From the NCBI GenBank assembly GCA_949289995.1, contig CASEQE010000044.1:1-41595 (forward strand): DNA of 41,595 nucleotides. Reading direction: 5' to 3'. Below are positions 33,785-41,366 of the stretch, piece by piece. Within the stretch, counting starts at the first letter, position 1. The number at the start of each line of letters is the position of its first letter. The notes under the pieces were generated by a model. The model did not search any database and was not told where the DNA came from. It was given only the letters and a program-made list of their open reading frames with translations. Source of the stretch: an uncultured Peptococcaceae bacterium. Its GTDB lineage: Bacteria; Bacillota; Dehalobacteriia; UBA4068. Both the position numbers and the translations under genes were made by a program.

Positions 33785-35955
33785 TTATTCGGCAGACGCT
33801 TCTGGATTTTCCGTCTGTTCCACCATTTCTTCCACAGATTCGTTAACAGCTTCCGTTTCCGCTTCGGCGGGCGCGACTTCTTCCGTTTCTTTCGGTAACG
33901 TGGCTTTGATAGAAAGGCTCATCCGTTTGGCTTCCGGATCCACGGACAATACTTTCACCTGCACGATATCGCCGGGTTTCACCACATCCTCGGTTTTTTC
34001 TACCCGATGATGGGCCATCTGCGAAATATGAACCAAACCTTCCACGCCCGGCTCCACTTCCAAAAAGGCGCCAAAGGTAGTGGTGCGCATAACTTTAGCG
34101 GTAATCACGCTACCCTCCGGGTATTTTTCGGCAGCCAAAGACCAAGGATTGGGCGTAAGCTGTTTCAGCCCCAAAGAAATCTTTTCATTTTCCGCATCCA
34201 CGCCCAAAATATAGACGTCGATCTCATCCCCTTCTTTCAGCAAATCCGCAGGATGATTCACCCGATACCAGGCCATTTCCGAAACGTGCAGCAAACCGTC
34301 CACGCCGCCGATATCGACAAAAGCGCCAAAATTGGTCAAACGGCGCACTACGCCATGACGCGTTTGTCCTTCAGCGATTTCCGCCCATGTTTTTTCTTTC
34401 AAATTCTGGGATAATTTACGCAAAACGGCTTTGGCAGACAGAACCAATTTATTGCTATGCTTATCGCAATCGATAATTTTCATTTGTAATTCTTTGCCAA
34501 CGTAAGAAGAAAGATCCTCCACATAGCCCAAGCTGACCAAGGAAGCGGGCACAAAGCCACGTAAGCCCACGTCAACCAGCAAACCACCTTTAACCACTTC
34601 GGTAACGACGCCGCTGACAATTTCCTTATCCGCTTTCATTTGTGCCAGTTTATCCCAGGCGATATCCTGATCCACTCTTTTTTTAGAAAGAATGGGATAA
34701 CCTTCTTGATTCTCCCGGCGCAAGATTAAAACGTCGATTTCATCGCCAACTTTAAATCTTTCCCGAATATTTTTCGCGTCATCTGCGCTTAATTCGGAAG
34801 CGGCCAAAACACCTTCGCTTTTACCGCCGATATCCACCAAAAGTTCGTCATCTTTCACCTGCACTACCACGCCTTTGACTCTGGCGCCGCGGCGGATTTC
34901 TTTCATATCGCCATATTCTTCGGCAAACGCGTCGGCGAGGCTTTTTTCTTCCTCGGCCTGAGAATCTTCAGCAACGCCCGCGTTGTTCGCGGAATCTATT
35001 TCAGCGGCGGTTTCCTGCTGCTGACCTTCGGCTTGTTCCTGAGGAACCGCCGTTTGCTCAAGAGCATCCTCATGCTCGCAAATTTCCTTTTCCATATTTT
35101 CTTCGTTCACTGCGCAATCCTGGGTCTTTTCCAATTCGGTCATCTGTACTACTACCTCCTCAATAATCCAATCTGGCGTTGAAGCGCCGGCAGTGACGCC
35201 CAACCGGTCGGCGCCTCGAACTTTATTAATATCCAAATCCGACCAACGCTCAATGCAATAGGTATCCGCGCCGGCAGCTTTGCATATTTTTGCCAATTTT
35301 TGGGTATTGGAACTGTTTTTTCCACCGATTACAATCATCACGTCCACGGTTTTCGCCAGTTCCGCCGCAGCCCGTTGTTTGGTAACGGTACTGGGACAAA
35401 TCGTTTGATTTATTATAATATCGTGGCATTTTGCGGATAATTCCGCCGCCACAAGAGTAAAATTTTCTTCCGTTTGGGTTGTTTGGCACAGAACAAAAGC
35501 TGGAGAGGCCCCCCGTAACCGCCGCGCCGTCTGCACATCCGCCGCTACCACCGCCCGGTCGGCCCAGCGGCAAATGCCTTGCACCTCGGGATGATGGGGG
35601 TCGCCGACAATATAAACCTGCCGCCCGTTCTTTTGTGCAACTGCGGCCAGCTTCTGCACTTTGGCCACAAAGGGACAAGTGGCATCTACCAAATGCAATC
35701 TTTGCGCCTGCGCCCATTGATAAATCTCCGGACCTACGCCGTGGGCCCGTATGACCAAACACGGAGAATGTATTTCCTGAACATCCTCAACCGGAAACAC
35801 GTTTTTTTTTTCAGCCTGGCGATTTCCTGTGGATTGTGAATCAATTGCCCCCAGGTGCAGCATGAGCCATATTTATGTGCCGCGTCTTCTGCCAACGCGA
35901 TCGCCCGCCTGACGCCGGTACAAAAACCGGCGTGCCGGTCTACAATAATTTCCAC
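33785..35955 (-). CDS. ispH-rpsA: IspH-ribosomal protein S1 fusion, frame broken at a run of ten A
   Basis: The N-terminal ~280 residues are 4-hydroxy-3-methylbut-2-enyl diphosphate reductase, the last MEP-pathway enzyme, with Fe-S cysteines in GFCTGV, DATCPF and NQTICPSTVTK. An acidic Glu/Gln-rich linker follows, then four S1 RNA-binding domains, the Clostridia-type fusion. The start is GTG at 35953-35955 after AAGGAG. The frame holding the first cysteine (HNPQEIARLKKK) does not continue into the second (KKNVFPVEDVQEI): ten A on the coding strand (T at 35802-35811) would need to be eleven. The whole interval is 3n+2, so one added A restores a 723-aa protein. Either an indel, a sequencing error or slippage. 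S1 may also start internally at 35143. Confidence 0.88.
35143..35161 (-). promoter_or_regulatory. Internal ribosome site and start for the S1 part
   Basis: GAGGAGGT (complement of 35154-35161) lies ten bases before an in-frame ATG (35141-35143, MTELEK). This is exactly at the IspH/linker boundary, so a separate ~452-aa S1 protein could be made without the ispH frame. Confidence 0.5.
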
Positions 35956-36058
35956 CTTATTCTCCTTGCATCGCTTTTGCAAAAGCATATATAAACCGTA
36001 ATTATATTTGTTTCGCGATCGAATGCTGTTTTCCTGCCAACGCTAAAAAAAAATAATC

Positions 36059-36685
36059 CTATCTTCTCATTTTCCCCTGTTTCGTCAATATATCTTCGCT
36101 TTGCTGTTTCAAAGCAGTTACTCTTTCTTGAAACAACTGATTTAACACAGGGATTTTTTCATGCAAGGGCAAGTCTAACTGTTGCGGATCAATGGTTTCT
36201 CCCACATGCAAAACGATATCTCGTTTCCAAAACTTAAAGAAATGGCCGCTATTGACCAAAGCTACCGGTACCACCGGCGTATTGCTTCTGGCCGCCAAAA
36301 AAGCGGCGCCGGGATGGAAATCAGCCAAACCTTGGTCAAAGGTACGCCGTCCTTCCGGAAAGATTGCGGCGGAGCGATTTTGCTTTAATAGGGCGAGCAC
36401 CGTGCGCATAGCGGATAAATCCGATTCCTCTCGTTTCAGAAAAACCGCTCCCAAGGCGCTAAACAAAATCCGGGTAAACGCATGTTTGGCAAAATCTTCC
36501 TTAGCGATAAACGTTAAATGATAGGGAAAGGCCTGCACCAAAATAGGTGGATCAGCAAAAGAAAGATGATTGGAGATCACCAGTACCGGTTGGCTCTGCG
36601 GCACGTTTTCCTTACCAATGATTTGTAATCCGGACAGTTTGAGACATAGGCCACACAACCATTTTCCCACAGGATATAATATCAT
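36059..36685 (-). CDS. plsC: 1-acyl-sn-glycerol-3-phosphate acyltransferase
   Basis: A 208-aa membrane-associated acyltransferase making phosphatidic acid. Motif I is NHLSFADP (H-x4-D), motif II is in VFLKREE, and motif III is FPEGRRTFDQG, a variant of FPEGTRS. VPVALVNSG is the usual fourth block. The short N-terminus with one hydrophobic segment is normal for the bacterial family. The ATG follows GAGGAG. It sits between cmk and ispH-rpsA, the conserved cmk-plsC-ispH-rpsA order of Clostridia. Confidence 0.93.
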   Translation of the reverse strand: MILYPVGKWLCGLCLKLSGLQIIGKENVPQSQPVLVISNHLSFADPPILVQAFPYHLTFIAKEDFAKHAFTRILFSALGAVFLKREESDLSAMRTVLALLKQNRSAAIFPEGRRTFDQGLADFHPGAAFLAARSNTPVVPVALVNSGHFFKFWKRDIVLHVGETIDPQQLDLPLHEKIPVLNQLFQERVTALKQQSEDILTKQGKMRR

Positions 36686-36700
36686 TTTTCTCGCTCCTCT

Positions 36701-37369
36701 TTACGCCCCCAGATTTGCCAACTGCAACAAATAATCCGTCACTTCCTCTATGGTCATGTCGCCGGTATCCACATATACCGCATCCGCCGCCTGCGTTAAC
36801 GGCGAATTGGCTCGAGTAGAATCTCGCAGGTCTCTTTCGGCAATCTCATCCGCAATTTGCGATACGTCCACCGCCAAACCTTTCTCGCGCAGTTCCGCCG
36901 CCCGCCGGGCGGCGCGCACGGCCAGTGGCGCGGTTAAGAAGATTTTGCATTGCGCATGAGGCAGAACTTTGGTTCCGATATCCCGGCCGTCCATCACCAC
37001 GCCGCCGCGTGCAGCCAAAGCCTGCTGTTGCCGTACCAAAGCCCGCCGCACGCCATCCACCGCTGAAACCGGACTAGCGGCGGCCCCCACCTGCGGCTGG
37101 CGAATCGCCTCGCTTACATCCTGGCCATTGCAATATACATGGTATCCGTCGGCGGCATTGGCCAAATCCAAACGAGCCGTTTCCGCTAAAGCGGTCAAAG
37201 CGGTTTCATCCGTCAAGCTTATTCCCTGTTGCAGAGCCAGCCAGGCAATACAACGGTACATCGCGCCGGTATCGATATATAAATAACCCAAACGGGCCGC
37301 CAATCGTTTGGCCACCGTGCTTTTTCCCGCTCCCGCCGGTCCATCGATGGCAATTTGCTTGGCTACCAT
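36701..37369 (-). CDS. cmk: Cytidylate kinase
   Basis: Cmk phosphorylates CMP and dCMP. The 222-aa protein starts with IAIDGPAGAGKSTVAKRLA (P-loop), then YLYIDTGAMYRCIAW, VVMDGRDIGTKVLPHA and RAARRAAELREKG, all canonical. The ATG at 37367-37369 is chosen because GGGGGT lies six bases upstream; the longer frame to 37456 runs into the hutP-family gene. It is followed 15 bases later by plsC. Confidence 0.96.
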   Translation of the reverse strand: MVAKQIAIDGPAGAGKSTVAKRLAARLGYLYIDTGAMYRCIAWLALQQGISLTDETALTALAETARLDLANAADGYHVYCNGQDVSEAIRQPQVGAAASPVSAVDGVRRALVRQQQALAARGGVVMDGRDIGTKVLPHAQCKIFLTAPLAVRAARRAAELREKGLAVDVSQIADEIAERDLRDSTRANSPLTQAADAVYVDTGDMTIEEVTDYLLQLANLGA

Positions 37370-37388
37370 CCTTTTACCCCCTTGCAAT

Positions 37389-37862
37389 CTATAGCGAATG
37401 TTCGTTTCTGCCGCCAGAAGCCAGGGCACGATGAGAAATACCAATCGCCACATCATCTAAATGCAACATACCAATGGCAAAAAACACCGCCACGCATAGA
37501 TGATCTCCTTGGCGTGCCACGCCAATTTTACCGCCGACATTCAAACCGATAGAACGATTCATGACCTGACTTAGAATTTCATGCGTAGCGCCGGCAACGG
37601 CGCCTTCGTCTGCATGGCAATCGCTAATGACGCCTTCCCGTTTGGCGCCTACCACCGCCCGCTCAATAATTTTTGGAACGGCGGTAACCGCTTCGCCACC
37701 AAAATCCATGGCAGCCACGCGCATACCGGCGGCGGCATATTTCTGTTTCAAAGATTTTTCTTCCTCTCGATTATCGCTAATCGCCATCATAATAGCGGCT
37801 TGGGCCGCTTGGCGACTGCTGGGATTACCAACGCCCTCTTGTTTATATCGTTTTTCTTCCAT
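37389..37862 (-). CDS. HutP-family RNA-binding protein
   Basis: A 157-aa protein whose last 60 residues match the HutP fold pattern (GLNVGGKIGVARQGDHLCVAVFFAIGM...DDVAIGISHRAL against GLRFAVLRGNPY...DWIAVSLYGTIG...FGVGINHI in Bacillus, as recalled). HutP is a hexameric, Mg- and histidine-dependent antiterminator of the hut operon. No hut genes are nearby; the gene lies 11 bases after folD and just before cmk, so the target is probably different. The middle segment (AMDFGGEAVTAVPKIIERAVVGAKREGVI) also fits. The ATG follows AAGGAG at seven bases. Confidence 0.78.
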   Translation of the reverse strand: MEEKRYKQEGVGNPSSRQAAQAAIMMAISDNREEEKSLKQKYAAAGMRVAAMDFGGEAVTAVPKIIERAVVGAKREGVISDCHADEGAVAGATHEILSQVMNRSIGLNVGGKIGVARQGDHLCVAVFFAIGMLHLDDVAIGISHRALASGGRNEHSL

Positions 37863-37873
37863 GCATTTTCTCC

Positions 37874-38725
37874 TTACTGCAAAACACGTTGAGCGGCATC
37901 AATGACATGCTTTAATAGCACCCGGTTGGTCACGGCGCCTACGCCTCCCGGCACCGGCGTAATACCGGTGACAACCGGCTCCACCTGAGCAAAATCTACG
38001 TCGCCGCACATTTTTCCCTGATCGTCGAAATTGATCCCCACATCCAGAACAATTTGCCCCGGCCGAAAGTATTCCGCGCCGAGCAAACGAGCTTTACCCA
38101 AGGCTGCCACCACAATATCCGCCTCCCGGGTGATGGCGGGCAAATCCCTAGTTTTGCTATGACAAACCGTCACCGTGGCGTTTCTAGACAATAACATCAT
38201 CGCCAAAGGTTTGCCGACAACCAAACTACGGCCAATTACTACGGCATGTTTGCCTGCCGCGTTCAGCTGATAATAATCCAATATTTCCAGGCAAGCTTGG
38301 GCGGTGCAAGGTGGAAAACCGTCAATATCCAAACCACATAGGCAAGCCAAAGAACCAGGGGTAATGCCGTCCACGTCTTTTTGCGGCGACAAAGCTTCCG
38401 CCACTTTGCTTTCACAAATTCCGGCAGGCAAAGGTTTTAGCAATAAACAACCATCCGTTTGTATATCGTCGTTGATTGCCCGAATATGGGCCAACAGTTG
38501 TTCTTCGCTGACGTCCTGGGGTAAAACGATACTATTTACGTCTACATCGTGATCCTTGCAGCATTTGATGGCGCTTTTTTCATAAGCGATATCGTCTGCC
38601 GCTTGGCCAATACGCACGATAGCCAGTCGTGGAGTTTTTCCCCGCCGCCGCATCTCTTGTACGCGTTGCTTAAGTTGTTCGCTTAAAGCAAGAGCAACCG
38701 GCTTACCTTGCAAAATGTTCCCCAT
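37874..38725 (-). CDS. folD: Methylene-THF dehydrogenase (FolD) lacking the cyclohydrolase lysine
   Basis: A 283-aa FolD-family enzyme interconverting methylene- and methenyl-THF. The NAD(P) domain is canonical (GRSLVVGKPLAMMLL, PVPGGVGAVTN) and KDVDG (116-120) is kept. In standard FolD the Tyr is followed by Lys at +4 (YVxxK), needed for the cyclohydrolase step, and the PLP motif reads QLPLP. Here Tyr48 is followed by EKSA, so +4 is Ala52 with Lys at +6, and the motif is LKPLP (96-100). Cyclohydrolase activity is therefore doubtful, while fchA, a dedicated cyclohydrolase, is the next gene upstream. The start at 38725 has GGGGGAG six bases upstream. Confidence 0.92.
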   Translation of the reverse strand: MGNILQGKPVALALSEQLKQRVQEMRRRGKTPRLAIVRIGQAADDIAYEKSAIKCCKDHDVDVNSIVLPQDVSEEQLLAHIRAINDDIQTDGCLLLKPLPAGICESKVAEALSPQKDVDGITPGSLACLCGLDIDGFPPCTAQACLEILDYYQLNAAGKHAVVIGRSLVVGKPLAMMLLSRNATVTVCHSKTRDLPAITREADIVVAALGKARLLGAEYFRPGQIVLDVGINFDDQGKMCGDVDFAQVEPVVTGITPVPGGVGAVTNRVLLKHVIDAAQRVLQ

Positions 38726-38791
38726 TTTTGCTCCCCCTTTTCCGTTTTCCACAATATGTATCGTCTATTTCTCGCCGTGTAGCGGCGCAGA

Positions 38792-39424
38792 TTACAACCT
38801 TGCCATCACTTGCTGATAAATTTTTTCTGCCATTGGGACATATTCATCCAACAGCGATTGGGCACGGCTTTGCCATTGGGCGGCAACTTGCCGGTCTTTC
38901 ATCAATCCTACGTTTATAAATACGTTTAGCGAGGCTCCTTTCAGCGCGGCTTGGCATAGAGCTGCCCCTACGCCCACATCGCTAATGGCAATGGCGCAGC
39001 CTTTAGCCGCAAACCCTTGCAAAAGTAAAATTGCCTGGGAACAGGCTTCCATAATTTTTAAGGGAACGGCGCAAGCGCCTTGCAAAGCATCTTCCATAAC
39101 CGCCGTGCGCCGTGCTTTTTCCTCCGGCGTATTCTTAGGCAAAGCATAAGCTTTCGACAAAGGTAAAAATGCCTCCGCGTCGGCGTTTACCAATGCCAAT
39201 AATTGATCTTGCACCTCTTGAGCCTGGCTCATTAAAAGGGTAATATCCTGCTCCACAGCCTGATATTTGGCTTTGCCTAGCGTCAAATTGCCCACCATAT
39301 TCCCTAGAGCCATAGCCAAAGCCCCTACGTAAGCGGAAGCGCCGCCGCCGCCGGGAATCGGCTCTTTGCTGGCTAAAGACGCGACAAAATCCTGGCAAGT
39401 TTTTTTCGTATAATCCACAATCAT
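38792..39424 (-). CDS. fchA: Methenyl-THF cyclohydrolase FchA (FTCD_C family)
   Basis: An all-helical ~210-aa protein of the formiminotransferase-cyclodeaminase C-terminal family: SLASKEPIPGGGGASAYVGALAMAL with its glycine loop, MVGNLTLGKAKY, and AISDVGVGAALCQAALKGA. Stand-alone members in acetogens and Clostridia are methenyl-THF cyclohydrolases or cyclodeaminases. Position directly upstream of folD, whose own cyclohydrolase residue is replaced, favours cyclohydrolase. The ATG at 39424 is chosen; GTG and TTG lie one and two codons earlier and the ribosome site (TAGG) is weak for all. Confidence 0.9.
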   Translation of the reverse strand: MIVDYTKKTCQDFVASLASKEPIPGGGGASAYVGALAMALGNMVGNLTLGKAKYQAVEQDITLLMSQAQEVQDQLLALVNADAEAFLPLSKAYALPKNTPEEKARRTAVMEDALQGACAVPLKIMEACSQAILLLQGFAAKGCAIAISDVGVGAALCQAALKGASLNVFINVGLMKDRQVAAQWQSRAQSLLDEYVPMAEKIYQQVMARL

Positions 39425-39519
39425 CACCAACCTATGTCAAAACAATATGTACCTCAGTATCATTATAACCGCAAAAAAACCGCTAAACAAGGGGCTTAGC
39501 AGAAAAGCGTAAGATTTGC

Positions 39520-39548
39520 TTGAGAGAATCTTCCGACAATGTTATACT
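39520..39548 (+). promoter_or_regulatory. SigA promoter for the iron-sulfur flavoprotein
   Basis: TTGAGA (39520-39525), 17 bases, TATACT (39543-39548) preceded by TGT: a strong extended -10 promoter. It leaves an untranslated leader of about 165 bases in which no clear riboswitch was recognised. Confidence 0.75.
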
Positions 39549-39718
39549 ATTTCTATCATTCATTGTAATTGGCGTAGTGCGTCGCGGCCGCCTTCCATGT
39601 TTTACAATGTAACATAGCCCTATGCATAGCTTGCATCTCTCTAGCATATCTTATTGCGCAGCCAAAGAAACGCCCAATCCAGGCGGATCTGGCAATGATT
39701 GGGAAAGGAAATGAAAAA

Positions 39719-40342
39719 ATGAAAGTTATTCTTGTCAACGGCAGTCCTCATCAAGAAGGTTGTACCTATACCGCGCTCATGGAGATTCATCATACCCTGG
39801 CGGAGGAAGGCGTAGAATCGGCAATATTTCAATTGGGCGTCCAACCGATTTCCGGTTGTATTGCTTGCGGGCGCTGCGCCGACAAAGGACTATGCGCCAT
39901 CGACGATGTGGTAAACCGGTTTATTCGTCTGGCACAAGAAGCGGATGGTTTTATTTTCGGTTCTCCGGTGCATTACGCTGCTGCTAGCGGTAGCTTAACT
40001 GCATTTATGGACAGGGCGTTTTACGCGGCGAATAAAAACATATTCTATTTAAAACCGGCTGCTTGCATCCTTTCCGCTAGGCGCGCCGGAACCACTGCAG
40101 CCTTTGATCAATTAAACAAATATTTTACCATCAATCAGATGCCGATTATCTCTTCCAGATACTGGAATATGGTACATGGTTCTAACAAAGAACAAGTGGT
40201 ACAAGATAAAGAAGGCATGCAAATTATGCGAATTTTGGCCAGAAATATGGCATGGTTCTTACGTTGTAAGGAAGCGGGCGCCCGTGCCGGCATACAGCTG
40301 CCCCGTCAAGAAACGCCTATTTTCACCAATTTTATTCGCTAA
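39719..40342 (+). CDS. Iron-sulfur flavoprotein (NADPH-dependent FMN reductase family)
   Basis: A 207-aa flavodoxin-like protein. It starts MKVILVNGSPHQEGCTYTAL (FMN phosphate loop). It then carries CIACGRCADKGLC, a compact cysteine motif typical of iron-sulfur flavoproteins, and GFIFGSPVHYAAASGSLTAFMDR, the second FMN-binding segment. Such proteins move electrons between low-potential donors and other acceptors in anaerobes; the partner is unknown. The start at 39719 has AAAGGA upstream; the ATG at 39695 lacks one. Divergent from fchA. Confidence 0.88.
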   Translation: MKVILVNGSPHQEGCTYTALMEIHHTLAEEGVESAIFQLGVQPISGCIACGRCADKGLCAIDDVVNRFIRLAQEADGFIFGSPVHYAAASGSLTAFMDRAFYAANKNIFYLKPAACILSARRAGTTAAFDQLNKYFTINQMPIISSRYWNMVHGSNKEQVVQDKEGMQIMRILARNMAWFLRCKEAGARAGIQLPRQETPIFTNFIR

Positions 40343-40517
40343 GCAAATGTCCTGTTTTTTCTCCTAAGCGGGGATTTGCGGCGGCTTGTCCCCTGAGAAA
40401 TCTTTTCTTGCCAACATCAATATGGCAGCATATGGATCAAAGGGGTTGCTGCGTCGTATCTTTATTGGCTGCGTAAAAGCTGCCGCTTATGGATTCTGCA
40501 GCGCCTTTATAAAATAC

Positions 40518-40547
40518 AAAACGGCGTTTATTCATCAACGCCGTTTT
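40518..40547 (-). terminator. Terminator of the HEAR-repeat ORF
   Basis: A perfect 11-bp stem (AAAACGGCGTT at 40518-40528 with AACGCCGTTTT at 40537-40547) overlaps the stop codon; GTATTTTA follows on the minus strand. The segment 40343-40517 has no gene. Confidence 0.75.
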
Positions 40548-40812
40548 GTATTCTTTCTTTTAAGGCTTCCTTCGCCTGCCGCTTGCGGCTCACGCTTTTC
40601 AAGCCGGCTTTTTCTAAAACCACGGGCCAAGGTCCGATACGGTTTTTAATATATACGAAACCAATCATTTCATGTTTTTTTGGATTGCGCCCCAACTCTT
40701 CTGCACGAAGCCGCACGCATTGCAACAATTGCTCGTCGCTATCGTCTCGATGCTTTTTGGCAAAATCCGCTTCCCGCCTACTAAATTCCTCATCAGCAAA
40801 ACTATACTTCAT
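40528..40812 (-). CDS. Small protein with one homing-endonuclease-associated repeat
   Basis: A 94-aa, highly charged protein. Residues about 28-72 (EQLLQCVRLRAEELGRNPKKHE...YIKNRIGPWPVVLEKAGLK) fit the homing-endonuclease-associated repeat pattern (LL..L...A.ELGR.P....M......I..R.G.W...L..AGL), a small helical DNA-binding repeat. No nuclease domain is present. The C-terminus is basic (SRKRQAKEALKERIQ). The ATG at 40810-40812 follows AAGGAAGGGAAG; the longer open frame to 40929 enters the upstream RNA element. It is the first ORF after a cobalamin riboswitch and its terminator hairpin. Probably a DNA-binding protein of unknown role. Confidence 0.7.
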   Translation of the reverse strand: MKYSFADEEFSRREADFAKKHRDDSDEQLLQCVRLRAEELGRNPKKHEMIGFVYIKNRIGPWPVVLEKAGLKSVSRKRQAKEALKERIQNGVDE

Positions 40813-40833
40813 AATCTTCCCTTCCTTTATAGA

Positions 40834-40867
40834 AAATAAGGCTGCGGCAATCGCCACAGCCTTATTT
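40834..40867 (-). terminator. Terminator hairpin between the cobalamin riboswitch and the HEAR-repeat ORF
   Basis: A 15-bp stem with one mismatch (AAATAAGGCTGCGGC at 40834-40848 with GCCACAGCCTTATTT at 40853-40867), loop AATC, then TTTTCTATAA on the minus strand. It is placed as the expression platform of the riboswitch. Confidence 0.7.
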
Positions 40868-40904
40868 CTGTGCATAAATTTTTCGGCGTATCCGTACCGA
40901 CAAT

Positions 40905-41110
40905 GCGTCGCTATGCAAACGGAAACCATTTAAGCTGGTGTTCTGACTTGTGTTTGTTGGCGTTACCTACGCGCCATGCTCTGCCTTCCCAGTTTCCCAG
41001 TGACTGACTTTCGTCAACGAACATAACGCCAAACACTTACAGCGGCGGTACCGTTCGGGACTTTCACCCGATTCCTCTCAATAAATCAAATATAGATACT
41101 GTATATCTAA
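40905..41110 (-). promoter_or_regulatory. Cobalamin riboswitch
   Basis: On the minus strand the conserved blocks run in order: GAATCGGGTGAAAGTCC, then GAACGGTACCGCCGCTGTAA (complement of about 41041-41080), then GGGAAACTGGGAAGGC. The B12 box AAGTCAGAACACCAGC (complement of 40934-40949) comes last. These are the signature blocks of the AdoCbl/cobalamin riboswitch family. Ends are approximate. On B12 binding, the following hairpin would end transcription before the small HEAR-repeat ORF. Confidence 0.92.
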
Positions 41111-41314
41111 TTTATGTGGCTTAAACGAAATATGAGATTATTTCTTTGATCGTTGATTCAGCGGCGTCTCATCCGCAGCCCAACCAAGCCGCCGCCAGAT
41201 GAACGTATTATACCGTAAAAGCAATACTTTGTCCAGCTTTTTCCGTTTATTACCCATCTATGCCTATCCCTTTTCATCCTCCGTGCCGGTATATATCATT
41301 CGTTGTCGAGCATA

Positions 41315-41346
41315 AAAAACGCCGCCCACATATGGACGGCGTTTTT
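41315..41346 (-). terminator. Terminator after the TRAP permease gene
   Basis: A stem (AAAAACGCCG at 41315-41324 with CGGCGTTTTT at 41337-41346, extended inward by CCC/GGA) is followed on the minus strand by TTTTTTATG. The region 41111-41310 has no gene; it may carry the riboswitch promoter. Confidence 0.85.
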
Positions 41347-41366
41347 AGACAACAGTCTCAAGCGGC

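Noticed and set aside
35973..35986. 14-bp palindrome GCTTTTGCAAAAGC upstream of ispH
   Set aside because: Self-complementary but no known operator recognised; not enough support to call a site.
35734..35988. Treating the 84-codon frame as an independent small gene
   Set aside because: It encodes the IspH N-terminus including the first Fe-S cysteine and joins the downstream frame at the ten-A run.
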